A stretch of DNA of 64,000 nt from NCBI GenBank assembly GCA_015847255.1, contig JADLZK010010434.1, forward strand, positions 1-64,000. Reading direction: 5' to 3'. The number at the start of each line of letters is the position of its first letter. The stretch's first letter is position 1. The notes under the pieces were generated by a model. It was not told the origin of the DNA. It was given only the letters and a program-made list of their open reading frames with translations, and did not search any database. A program made the translations under genes and the position numbers. Origin of the DNA: Hyparrhenia diplandra. Lineage: Eukaryota > Streptophyta > Magnoliopsida > Poales > Poaceae. Shown here piece after piece: positions 34,078 to 45,277 of this stretch.

Positions 34078-34696
34078 ATGGACGCCGCCGTCTCCCTCTC
34101 CCTTTCCCTGCCCCTCCACCACGCCCACAGCGCGCTCCCCCTCCCTCTCCCGGCGCCTCACCACCACAACCACAACCACTGCGCTGTCCCGCTCACCCCC
34201 ACCACTCCGCCTCCGCCGCAGCAAACGCCCAGGCTCCACCTGCAGCGCGTCTGAGCCTCGCCGTCGCCGCCGCGCGACCCCGCTCGCCCTCGCCCCCATC
34301 GCGGCTCGCCGCGTCCAGCACGTCCGCGGTCCCATCCTCACCCACCGCGCGCTCCTCCAGCCGCGCCGCGACGGGGTACGCAGCGGCGCTGGCGGACGCG
34401 TGCGCCCGCGCCGGTACACTGCGCCGCGCCGCGCGCCACGCGCGCGCGCGCTGCTCCTCGTCCGGCGGCCAGAGCGGATGCTGGAAGAGGCCGGGGACGC
34501 GGTCGACGTGGGAAAGAAGCGGCAGCAGGTGGACGCGCGGGTGGCCGCGCTCGTCAGGATGCTCGTCGCCAAGGGCAATACCGGGATGGTCGTCGAGGCA
34601 CTCGCCGAGTTCGCCGCCATTTGCGACCACCTCATGCCGCACCAGCCGCCCGCGCGCGCGCCACGCCGCCTACTAGCTAGGCCTGCAGCTGGTTAA
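34078..34696 (+). pseudogene. ATP synthase delta/OSCP-like protein, truncated and frame-disrupted
   Basis: An ATG at 34078 starts a Ser/Leu/Pro/His-rich leader (DAAVSLSLSLPLHHAHS) suited to a plastid transit peptide. After a frame change near 34250, where one frame ends in TGA while the next reads ARLSLAVAAARP, comes TGYAAALADACARAGTLRRAARHA. After a second break (an extra CG pair in a GCGCGCGCG run near 34445) follow LLLVRRPERMLEEAGDAVD, VDARVAALVRMLVAKGNTG and MVVEALAEFAAICDHL. These match the N-terminal six-helix domain of F-type ATPase delta subunits (YA.AL...GTL, then L...GR...L....EF). Family members continue with a C-terminal domain of some 60-70 residues that is absent: the frame runs into PPARAPRRLLARPAAG and stops at TAA. 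It is likely a relic of a delta-like gene. Confidence 0.55.
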
Positions 34697-34709
34697 GCTT
34701 AAGCTTAAG

Positions 34710-36280
34710 CTTGCATCCCGTCAGTGTCAGACTGAACATTTATTTGTATTCGTCACGAAAACACTCCACGAGCATTTGTATGTCCACGAATCATCACGAA
34801 TACACACATGCTTTGTACTCTGCTACTACATGCAAATTCTTTCTAGCTTTGTACAGTCTGCTACTTCATGCAAATTACTTTATAATAATGGCGCCTAGGG
34901 AATGTTCTTGTTGTATTACCATTGATTATTACTACTCTATATATAAAAAAGATTATTACTACTATATACTTTATTAGTATTTGGACATTCTTCCACGTTA
35001 TATACTACTCCAGTAGTATTAAATTAAATAGTACTAGCATTTCTTCTAATCTGTCAACACATCTGAACATTGTTCTTGTTCGGCAGCAGTAGCTAGGCTA
35101 GCATCAGCAGCAACTGCTCAAGCTTTAATTGGTTAGTTTGCTTGGCTGCAAACCACTCCCTGATTCCCTGAACCACGCTTTAATAATTTCAGTATTGAAG
35201 CAGTTTGGTGATCACGCCCCGGCTGGGGTTCCTAAATGAGGTCAGATCAACTGTCTGCAGATACTGATACTGGATCCTAATGACCTATATATATGTCCCC
35301 AATTCCGCATTATGCATACTGACAATCTCATCATGCTGATGAGTTGATAAGATGGACACAGCAACATGGAAATCCAAGAAATAAAACCAAGATGGTTAGA
35401 GGGCCGGAGAGACGTTTGTAATCGACACTCGTAGTGTATAATTACATTTGTGTGTTCAATAAGTAGCAGTTGAGGATTGCGCATCGAGTAAGTCGATTTT
35501 TGCTGACGCAGATTTTATTTAATCCAAATATGTCTGGACCAATCAGCTTCAGTTTATTCTTCTTTTTTCTTCAGGTCCACTTGCAAACCTAACAGCTAAT
35601 GTCATGTGTTACTATATGATTAGGTTAACCGCTAATGTCATGTCATATGATTAGGTTAAGAATTGCGTAAGATCGACATGATATCTGCATATCATCGCTT
35701 CTTTGGCTGCTTCTCATCTGATGCTTGCATTTGTATTTGAGACTAGATAGAGAGAAATGTTTTTCATCTTATATATTACGATAAGCTAATCGCATGCTCC
35801 CTACGACGATCGATCAGATCCGATGGACAGGATAAGTCCTTTGTCCAAACAAATAACTTAACGAATGCTGTTAAAAATACCAACGCATCGAAAGTAGAAT
35901 CTTAGAAAAGAAGATGCATATGCACCTACATATTCATATTTATATCTTACGTACAATTTTTATTTTTCTACATTGAATTGAAGCCGAAAGAAAAAGGTGT
36001 TATATAAATATGTACCAAACTTTTTCTTTGAGGTAAATATATGTACCAAACTCGCTGTAGGACTAGTTCAGACGTACACCAAGTTAAGTACTCTTGCTTT
36101 AATCTCTATCGATATCACAGCTAGCACTAGTTTGCATTATGAAAGATGCTCTCCAATAGCAAGAGCGAGAGCAACCTCTCCTCATCCTCCTCTCAACTAC
36201 TCTCCTCTCTATGTATGCCAATGTCATCACCAGCATATGTATACTTATATATGCAGACACACAGATGACATATATAAGCA
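34710..36280. other. AT-rich spacer upstream of the RABA gene
   Basis: No gene was seen. There is a small local duplication near 35590-35660 (CTAATGTCATGT and ATGATTAGGTTAA twice). The end of the interval is the promoter region of the Rab gene. Confidence 0.35.
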
Positions 36281-36300
36281 CATATATATATATATATCTA
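36280..36300 (+). promoter_or_regulatory. TA-repeat TATA region of the RABA gene
   Basis: A CATATATATATATATATC run lies about 70-85 bp upstream of the start codon at 36368. It could serve as a TATA element with a short leader, although the TA microsatellite makes the exact box ambiguous. Confidence 0.4.
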
Positions 36301-36367
36301 ATCTATACTACAAACTAAGAGTCATTAGCTGGTGACCGTAAGGAGTAGGAGTAGTGTGTAACGGGAG

Positions 36368-37036
36368 ATGGAAGAGGACTACGTGTTCAAGATCGTGGTG
36401 ATCGGCGACTCGGCGGTGGGGAAGACGCAGCTGCTGGGGCGCTTCACCCGCGACGAGTTCTTCCTCGACTCGAAGTCCACCATCGGCATCGAGTTCCAGA
36501 CGCGCACCGTCGACATCGCCCGCCACCGCGTCAAGGCCCAGATCTGGGACACCGCCGGCCAGGAGCGCTACCGGGCGGTCACCAGCGCCTACTACCGCGG
36601 CGCGCTCGGCGCCATGCTCGTCTACGACGTCACCAGCCGCCGCACCTTCGACCACACCGCGCGCTGGGTCGACGAGCTCCGCGCCCACGCCGACAAGTCC
36701 ATCGTCGTCATGCTCGTCGGCAACAAGGCCGACCTGGCCGGCCGCCGCGCGGTGGCTGCAGACGAGGCGGCCGCCTTCGCCGAGGAGCAGGGGCTTTTCT
36801 TCTCGGAGGCGTCCGCGCTCAGCGGGGACAACGTCGAGCGCGCCTTCCTCACGCTGCTCCAGGAGATCCACGCCAACGTGTCCAGGAAAACGCTGGAGGC
36901 GGCGCCGGACGAGGCCACCGGCGGTGTCACTGACGTGCTGGCTCTCAAGGGCACTAAACTGTCGCTGGCTGATGAGATATCCATCATGGAGACGAGCGCC
37001 TTGAGGAGAGCGAGCAGCTGCTCGTCGTGCACGTGA
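36368..37036 (+). CDS. RABA4-like Rab11-class small GTPase, intact single exon
   Basis: This is an uninterrupted frame of 222 codons. Nucleotide-binding motifs are all present: GDSAVGKT (13-20), the switch I threonine T38 in KSTIGIEF, WDTAGQE (60-66), NKAD (119-122) and ASAL in place of the usual TSAL. EEDYVFKIVVIGDSAVGK, FTRDEFFLDSK and the TFDH..RW.DELRAHADK block are closest to plant RABA4, which works at the trans-Golgi network in polarised secretion. The C-terminus is unusual: it ends SSCSSCT, with cysteines at 218 and 221, rather than CC or CXC as expected for double geranylgeranylation. The coding GC content is very high, as in many grass single-exon genes. It converges with the AAA ATPase gene. 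Confidence 0.9.
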   Translation: MEEDYVFKIVVIGDSAVGKTQLLGRFTRDEFFLDSKSTIGIEFQTRTVDIARHRVKAQIWDTAGQERYRAVTSAYYRGALGAMLVYDVTSRRTFDHTARWVDELRAHADKSIVVMLVGNKADLAGRRAVAADEAAAFAEEQGLFFSEASALSGDNVERAFLTLLQEIHANVSRKTLEAAPDEATGGVTDVLALKGTKLSLADEISIMETSALRRASSCSSCT

Positions 37037-37628
37037 CGGTGGTGCATGCATAATTTGCACATAAAAGACACAGCTCATGGAATTTAATTTGTTTGGAAAT
37101 ATATATTTCATACAAAAGTCTGCTTGGATTAGCGTTCCAGCTCGTAGTGTCCACTTCAAACAGTTTGTACTTCGAAAGACATTTTCTTAACGGAGATAAA
37201 AAAGATAAAAGAAGCGTTATACATGAATTATGTAAATAATAATCAGACCAAACAAAAAATCGAAGGACGTTTGGGAATATGATGAGACAGAAGGGCCCCT
37301 TTCTGCATTATGCTGTAACTCGCTAACCTAGAGTAGTTAAACTGAAGACAAAATACAAGGACCAACCAATTGTTGGCCAGACAACTATGGAGTTCTGAGT
37401 TTAGCCCACAAGGGCATGAATTTTGAATGATCAACTTAGACACCAGGGCACACTTGCCACTTTGCCAGCTGCAGTTAGCTTCAAAAACCAGGTGCAGCCT
37501 CGCCATGCAAAAAGAAATAATACATATGCTGCACCTCTGCAAGCTGCATAAGAAAATCTAACGGTATCGACGTAATGCCTGCGTTTACTCCACTGTAGAT
37601 TTTCACGAGATCTAGCAAAAGGATTAGA

Positions 37629-40600
37629 TTAAGGTGAAGAAGGCTCTTGCGGTTCTGACTGACTGTTCTGAACAATTCGAGACATCAGCTTAGATATCTC
37701 AAAGATCGCGTTCTGTACCTGATCATCTTCTGAATCTGTCGGCCGAACCCACAAGGGTGACTGCAGTCCTGAACTTGCAGCCTTCTTGCCCTTTCTAGAT
37801 GTTGATAAGGCTCTCTCCAAGTCTGATTGTCTCAAAGGTCTAGGTTTCTGAAATAGCAGTGGGAAGAGAAGAAACAAAACCAGTGTGAGACTCGTGATCA
37901 AACTTTTTCTTCACTAGTATCTAAACACAAACAGCGTGACTTCCAACTACAGACAGATATAACCTGAAGTCCATAACAATTCTATCTGAATTTTATGCAC
38001 GAATCTAACCTATACAATCAGCATATGCCAAGGCAACAATTAACATCATTATGTTAATAGATTATAGCAAACACAGTTGAGTTATCACAAGTAAATGTGT
38101 AATCTAATTCAAAAAAGTAAATGTCTAAGCACTAATATAAGTCAAAAAATGAGGCCCTTTTTTTGAACCCTGGATGGCAGGCCCACAATGGGTTCTAGTC
38201 TAGCCATGAGTTGAATTTTTAGAAAACAGCATGCAATCCTGTATAGCTCAGATTAAGTGGAAACAGAAGTAAGAATACTCACATCTAATTGCCTCCGTTT
38301 TTCTCTCGTTGTCCAATAGCTCCCTGATAGGGTAGAATGCTGCCTGCTTGCACAGCTCTAGAATGTCTGACCCGGTAAAGCCCTCACACAATCTTGCAAT
38401 GTGATCGTAATCAATATTAGGCTCCACATTTTCTCCCTTCAACACAACCTGAAGTATCTTGCTCCTTTCACTCTGAACAGGAATTCCAATCTCAAATATC
38501 TGAGTAAAGCGCCTTAGGATAGCCTCATCTAGCTCAGAAGGCCTGTTTGTAGCAGCCAGAACCATTACACGAGCATTCTCTGAAAAGACATACATGTTAA
38601 GCATTAAGTACTGATCAGTACCATATAGGAATTAGGAAGTGAGTTCCTACAGGCACATCAAATAATTTGCATATCCAGATGTCAAAATAACAACCATTCA
38701 GTAAAATAACAATCATTCAGAAGCTACCACCAAGGAAACTATCACGTGATGACCAGTAGGATACCAAGCAAATAAGTGTCTACTTTGTATTGACTTCTTA
38801 TGTCTGGCTTAGGCACATAACTTCATGCTGGTGAAAAAAAGCAATCCCTAAATCCCGTGAACATGACCAAGTCATTTGATTTTTTGCTCAAGTACTGGGA
38901 ATCATGCTGCATTAAAGAGTCATTTGTTTTTTGCTGGAGTACTGGGGAATCATGCTGCATTAAGGAGTTATTCATGAGCAGTATACAAGGCCATGTTGCC
39001 ATCTACATATTTGTATAAATCCAATGGAGAAGGAACACGTCTCAGAATTAGTTACTTTAACGGCGAAGGCGGAAAGAAGTAGTTCCCATGCCATGGCAAC
39101 AACTTTCTTTGGTTACCGTGGTTTTTTAAAACTGCAAATAGTTTCTTGAGAATAGTCAACAAAGGGGAAAAAGACAACTTTCTACATTGATTTTAACAAT
39201 TTGCATCCCAAAATACAGCAGAAGACGACAATAGGCATGCATGTAGCAAAACAGATCCTCAGAAAGGAAAAAAAAAAGGACTTTACTTTTCTATCGAAAC
39301 ATGCAGGAGTGCTGCATTTAATTTCATTGAGAAGATCTTTCGGCTGTACAAGAGCAATCTCAACGCACACATCTACAATCGATCGTGAAACAGTTCTTTC
39401 ATTTCTCAAAAAAAAAAAAGGAAACATAAACACACAGAAATTAAGATAAAATTGTCTTGTTTTACAAGGACCAATGGATAGTTTATAAACTGAAAAACGT
39501 TTATCGCTATTAAGCTATTAGTTTGCTTTCTCTGAATTTTACACAGCTTTCCACATCAAAACTTCTGAAAACACAGTACTACTATCACACTAGTATTGTG
39601 GTTAAGAGTCACAAGCATGTGTGATGTACGGATATCCTTGTCAATAACAACACTAATCTCATCAAGACAGCACAAATTATCACGCCAAAAGCAGATTATT
39701 CTCATGTAAGCTAACATTAATGGATGGACACTAGTTGCTGACTGTTCATTAGGGACAGAGCCAGAAATCATATAAGGGCGGGGGCCAACTAGTAACAATT
39801 TTGTAGAAGGGGTGGGGGCCATCGTCTTTCAAATTTAAGATGTGCAAGAAGGTGTCATGGCTCCTCCTAGCCACCCCTACGAGCTCTATCCTTGCAGCCA
39901 GTGCATTGAAGTTGTCCCACATGACCATACATAATGACAATCAATGGAAGTCCGAGCAAACGAAACTAAAATGTGATAACCAGAGATAAAAATACACACA
40001 GTAACCAACCAGTGAACGCTTGCAATCAGACCACTGGCCAGTCCCCCAGGGGAAAAAAAATCATCACAGTAACCAACCAGTAACCACTAATGTCAAGGCT
40101 ACAAGAATCTCCCTACAGATATATACAACAGAAAGACAGAAAGTCATGATAGTACATAGACATTTTACACATCAATGAATATAGTTGGCATTATAAACTA
40201 GCTCAAATAGAACAAACAAGGAACACAAACTAAGCTAGAGCAGTGGTGTAAACAGGTTTGTTAAGAGTGACAAAACATATGGTCGGTGTGGGATTATTAT
40301 TCCCACAAGGTCTGTATTTATAGGCTTCAATCATGGAAGAGGAATGAAACAAGTGCTGCTGTGGGATTATTATATATTCCCACAAAGCACAAAAGCTATA
40401 TGTGTTAGCTTAAGTCTCTGGAATGTCTGATTTAACAAAAACACGGAAAGTGCATCGCTTATTTTAAAACATGAAAATGAAAAAAAAAAAATCATTGCAT
40501 TATTAAGCAATAATATGCGATTGGGAGAATTTATCAATAACAAATGGACTGGTGCAAACAAAAACAACCATGGATTGTGCTGACAATCAAGATTTATTTA

Positions 40601-42252
40601 TGCTACCAATGTTCTATACAAGGTGCTTATTCAAAGTAGAGTTATGCCGTTTGTGGGCTCACTCATAAGCATTACCATTACTGCAAGCAATGCTTCACAT
40701 GTTCACATCGTTTTCAACAAATTTACAAATGTATGTTCGATGTTGTACATGGCAGCAGGCAAAGTATAAAAAAGCACTCACGGTCGGTGGTGAAGCCATC
40801 CCAGAGGGACATGAACTCTGTCTTCATATTAGTCATGGCTTCATGGTCGGTTGTCCGTCGCTGCCCCAAGAAACTATCAACCTCATCGATGAAGATAATA
40901 GCGGGCTGGAGCTTGTGAGCAAGACTAAATACAGCAGCCACTGCCACAGTAATAAAATACCAACATCAGTGTATAGCATAGACACACACAAAAAAAAAAG
41001 AATACAATTGACATCAATTCTAAATTAGTAATTATGTGGACAACTAAACTAGCAATGCAAATCAATACAATACAGACACTGCTGCAACAGCAATAATAAC
41101 CGATAAACATCAGTCCATTGCATACAAACAAAAAGAAGAAAAAAAAACTAGTATAAATGGTATGGATTATGTGGATTCCTATAGCATGCCAACACAAAAG
41201 GCTATGCAATTGCCATCGTTTCTAAAAGCAAAATAAGTATCTAGTAGGCAGCAGTGGGAATAGCAGCCGCTCCCACGGCAATAATAATAACATACAAACA
41301 TGGCTACAGGCTACTATGATTGGTATGGATCCAAAAGAAGAAACTACTATGAATGGTATGGATTCAAAATCTGTGGATTCCTATAGCATCCCAACACAAA
41401 AAGACTATCTAGTTGCCATAGTTTCTAAAAGCAAATAAGTATCTAGTGGGCAGCTTTTAGCAGTGGGACTAAAAATGCAGTGGAATCACAGTTGCCACAT
41501 CAACAATAACATCAGTGTATGGCTACTATAATTGTTATGGATTCAAAGCAGGCCGGTATCTAGTGGACTAGCATTAAATGGGCAAGGGGATTGAATCAAC
41601 CAAAGAGTGTAATCGCTCACCAAGCTTCTGGGCGTCCCAAACCACTTGCTCATGAGATTGGAGATCCTGACATTGATGAAGACGGCGCCAGACTCCTGGC
41701 AATGGCCTTGGCAAGCATGGTCTTGCCAGTACCGGGCGGGCCATAGAGAAGAACACCCTTCTGGGGGCTGAGGAGCTTGCCGAAGGTGAAGAGCTCGGGG
41801 CGGCGCAGGGGAAGGATGACGAGCTCGTAGAGCGCCTGCTTGACCTGGTCGAGGCCCCCGATGGAGTCGAACTCGACATCGATGCTGTCCGGGTTGATGA
41901 CGTCGCACGCAATCACGTCCTGTCGGTCGGTGAAGAGAAACGCCAGCCAACAGAGGATGATTAAGGCCAAGTGAGCTGAATAAACCCTAGATGTGGGGTG
42001 GGTGGGTGGTGTGGATCGGGCGGGAGGTGAGGTGGGGAGAGGAACGGACAGACCTCGTAGGGCGTGGTGGAGACGAGGGGGTCGGCCGAGGCGCTTGGCG
42101 ATCTCCTTCTTCTGCTGCAGCGCCTTCTGGGAGGCGGCGCGGTTGGGGTCGAGGTGGCGGAGCCGCGAAAGGACGAGGCAGCTGAGCGCGGCGCTTGCGG
42201 CGTACAGCACGAGCTCCTGCACGAACCGCGACGACTGCTCCGACGAACCCAT
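37629..42252 (-). CDS. Msp1/ATAD1-type AAA ATPase, frame-disrupted in exons 1-2
   Basis: Msp1/ATAD1 is an outer-mitochondrial and peroxisomal AAA ATPase that extracts mislocalised tail-anchored proteins. Minus-strand exons are 42252-42054, 41919-41621, 40940-40782, 38579-38283 and 37847-37629. Exon 1 gives MGSSEQSSRFVQELVLYAAS plus a membrane segment. Exon 2 has DSIGGLDQVKQALYEL and Walker A GPPGTGKT. Exon 3 has AVFSLAHKLQPAIIF and Walker B IDEVDSFLG. Exon 4 has VLAATNRPSELDEAILRRF and GFTGSDILELCKQAAF. Exon 5 has PRPLRQSDLERALSTSRKG and ends NSQSEPQEPSSP. Breaks are an extra C in a C run near 42079, a base missing near 41697 (AAGG reads AGG), and a G missing near 41637. The exon 4 to 5 junction is unresolved: the GTGAGT donor leaves a phase that does not fit the CAG acceptor. 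All three indels are in homopolymers, so consensus error is as likely as decay. Confidence 0.8.
38868..38970. repeat. Short tandem duplication in AAA ATPase intron
   Basis: Two adjacent copies of about 62 bp share GTCATTTG.TTTTTTGCT, AGTACTGG.GAATCATG and CTGCATTAA.GAGT. They lie between exons 3 and 4. Confidence 0.6.
41150..41570. repeat. Tandem units of about 195 bp in AAA ATPase intron 2
   Basis: Units starting near 41155 and 41350, plus a partial one near 41530, share AATGGTATGGATT, TGTGGATTCCTATAGCAT, CCAACACAAAA and AAGTATCTAGTRGGCAGC. The array sits between exon 2 and exon 3. Confidence 0.6.
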
Positions 42253-42917
42253 CGCCCACAGGCTTTGCTCCCCCCTCCTCGTCCGTCCCACGGATGCCGG
42301 AGGGAACACGCACGGTGATAATCGCCGTCTCTCTCTCTTTGGATTGCGGAGCACGGGAAGGGGATGGATGAATTGGATTAGTGGAGGCGGGCGGCGGCGC
42401 GAGCGGGGGAGGGACGGGGGGATTGGATTGGATTCTGCTTAGTGCCTGTGCTTGGAGGAGGGGTTTGTGTTTGGGCAAATTGGGGACTCGGGTTGCCTTT
42501 GCTTTGCCTTTTTTCCCTTTTTTTTTCTTTCTTTTTCCCGAGACTTTTGGGGCGGGGGAGGTGGATGGATGGATGCTTCTGGCGACAGGAGGATTACTGC
42601 ATTAGATTAACGGCTAATTAGAGGACTCTCTGCTCATCAACATCTGTTGCTTTCTGTGATTTTCGTTGAGCGGTGAGCTACTGGACTCTGAATTTTCTGA
42701 ATTGGAAAAAATGTTTCCTGTCTGTGCATCGACGATTTGGATTGTTTTGTCTTCGGTAGAAAAACAAGGAACATTTCTTAAAAAGAAAAACAAGGAACAA
42801 TTTTGTGTCGTTCTTCTAGTAGTCCAAATCAGGCATTACAAACCAGCTCATTTTTTGAACTACAGTTTACAGGGTATTTGGATTCCATGACTCAATTTAA
42901 CATATATTGTGTCAGAG

Positions 42918-42973
42918 TATATAACAACAAATTCAGAGTTTCGCAAAAAAAAAAAAAATTATATAACAACAAA
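42918..42973 (+). mobile_element. Poly(A) micro-insertion with 14-bp target-site duplication
   Basis: TATATAACAACAAA occurs at 42918-42931 and 42960-42973. Between them lie 28 bases, TTCAGAGTTTCGC followed by an A run and T. The structure matches the insertion at 33769 and is best explained by a severely 5'-truncated retroposon. Confidence 0.6.
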
Positions 42974-43562
42974 AAATAGACTAACCATAGGCTAATGAGA
43001 GCAAATGGGTTCCTTTTTATTTATCTTGTTTAAGTCCTGCATTCAGATACCTCCTTGGATTTTTCCTGTGTCTAGCTACAATCTTGTACAGTCTCTGTAA
43101 TATATAGATCCTCATAATCATTGTGTGATCTAAATATATAAGTTCGAGAATGCGTTTAGTGCAATGCTGTCGTAATAGGAAAAAACAAAATGGTCATATT
43201 TTCTGGGAGTAAAATGAATTCCACGCCTCAGATTAACCTTGTACTGGTAGAGATAAGTATGTTTGATCGTTGTTGGTTTGATTTTATTTTTTTATGTTTT
43301 TGATTGAGCAACAAGTTTTTCCTTTTTAACTTCAATAATAGAAGATGTTTGATGGGCCGGGTCAACACGGACCCGGAGTCCCAATTTCCCGGACACCAAG
43401 CCCGACAAGAAACCAAAGAAGGGCTGAAGACCCCAGGCCCCCAGTCAATGCAGGCCAGGCCAATTCGACTGGCCCATCTCAGCCAACCACGCCAATAGCA
43501 GCGACACTTTTGGGCTGCCGACTCCGTTCCCGCGGTCGAGTGGCAGCTCATCAACACGCTTC

Positions 43563-43820
43563 ACGGTCCAAACTTTTCTCAAAACAAAAAACTATTTTAA
43601 TCACTCATCTTTGCTCTTTTATTATTTGCTTACGCCAGTATATTGTCAGCGACGGTCTACTAGAAACTTTAAATTATGGGCTGCCGTATCTCCGATTTAA
43701 AACTACTAAAATAAGTGTAAAGCTCAACAAAGGAAATAAAGATTAGAAAGATGAACACTTTAGGGTCCAAACTTTTTCAAAATCAAAAACTATTTTAATC
43801 ACTCATCTTTGCTCTCTATT
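43563..43820 (+). repeat. Direct repeat pair about 197 bp apart
   Basis: GGTCCAAACTTTT, AAAACTATTTTAATCACTC and ATCTTTGCTCT occur at 43564-43620 and again at 43761-43817. The stretch between is AT-rich and non-coding. Confidence 0.55.
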
Positions 43821-44156
43821 ATGCTTTTTATATTTGTAGAACATTTTTTATATTGTATACAGATTTTATGTTTCTCTAACCGTATGGCTACAACTCAAAA
43901 TTTGTTTTTTTTATCTTAGTACTCTGCAATGCTTCATGCCTTTGAGTCTTTGACTCGATGGGTTTAGTAGGCTTGACAGGCTTGGTTGATAATTATTTTT
44001 GTTTTTATTATCACCATCCTATAACCAGCCTGGTTGTGACAATCAAGATTAACACTGACACTTTCACCATTGAGAGCGAATGAAGCCAGTGACAGATGAT
44101 GATGGACACTTTGGAGGCGGCGGTGGCGTATATGTATGTAGAAGTGAAAATTCTAA

Positions 44157-44453
44157 GGGCCCGTTTGGTTTAGTACTCCTACGCGCCGCGCCCGCGGCGG
44201 CCGTGTGCCCGCGATACGTTGGCCATTTGTTTTGTTAGGTGCGACTGCTGTGATCGCCCCGCGGCCTGCCCTTGCATATTTGTTGTATTCTCATGTCCTT
44301 TGCTCCAGTCGCGTAATAAGCGCACCGCCACTTTTGTCTTTTTCTCCTGTCCTTGCATGCGGATGTGGCAAAGTGGTAGTCGTGAATCGTCCGCCACATG
44401 TTGTGGCGCCACCAACGCATCATGGCGAGTCAGCATCCGAACCAAACAGCCCC
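44157..44453. mobile_element. Tourist/PIF-Harbinger-like MITE, 297 bp, with TAA target duplication
   Basis: The left end GGGCCCGTTTGGTT and right end AACCAAACAGCCCC are inverted at 12 of 14 positions. TAA flanks both sides (44154-44156 and 44454-44456). The interior is unusually GC-rich for this region and has no supported gene. Confidence 0.75.
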
Positions 44454-45277
44454 TAAAGCTATTGGTGTTTTGTGTAGTTTTTAAAGTTTGGACAAAACCT
44501 TATCTAAATGATATTTTTTTTTGACAGAAGCGTTGCTTTCAAACTTTTCAAGCTCCATCTCGATCCGAATACTATTGTAGTATATATGATGGTAGTTCAA
44601 TAATGTCAGAAGAAAGGTACAGCTAGTACTCTCTATCTTGCTTTCTTACCGGACACGCTCAAACCCAAAAGCGTGTCCGAAGATGTGATGGGCAGCATCG
44701 TGCAGCGTCGACTTTTTGAGCTACCGTACATACCATACCGATGCAGCGAGCAAAGACGACGTGATATGCCGGCCGGATGGCCTTTTGGCACGTGATATCG
44801 CGTTTCACACCGTTCACACCAACTCTTACCGACACGGTACGGAGTACTTTTCACAACGACGTGCTTCGTTCTGGTCTCAAGAGTAGTGTACATTTAAATT
44901 TAATCAAATAAAAAGACAAAGTGGTGTTTCAAGTTCAATAAAATTTTATATAATTATTTATAGTTTCAAATATGTATACTATAAAATATATTACACTTAA
45001 ATAAAAATTTTACCAATAACTACAGTTTCAAATATGTATAGCACAAAAATATATATTACATGATGAGTACGACCAATAACATTTAGTATTTGATTTGATA
45101 TCATAATATTACTATCTTTTTAAAAATATATATATGTCTGAATTATCAATGTAGTTTGAGACACGTTTGATAGTGCTACAAATTCTCTGTGAAAGTTGAT
45201 CCTCGGACTCACAATGTTTCTCCATGTTTCTCTAGGATCGGATAAACTCATGCATACAGTGAGTGACCATGCATGTG

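Noticed and set aside
33646..34635. A 329-codon open frame on the minus strand
   Set aside because: It lies opposite the GC-rich delta-like relic, has no family motif and is rich in Arg/Gly repeats, as expected for a shadow frame in GC-rich DNA.
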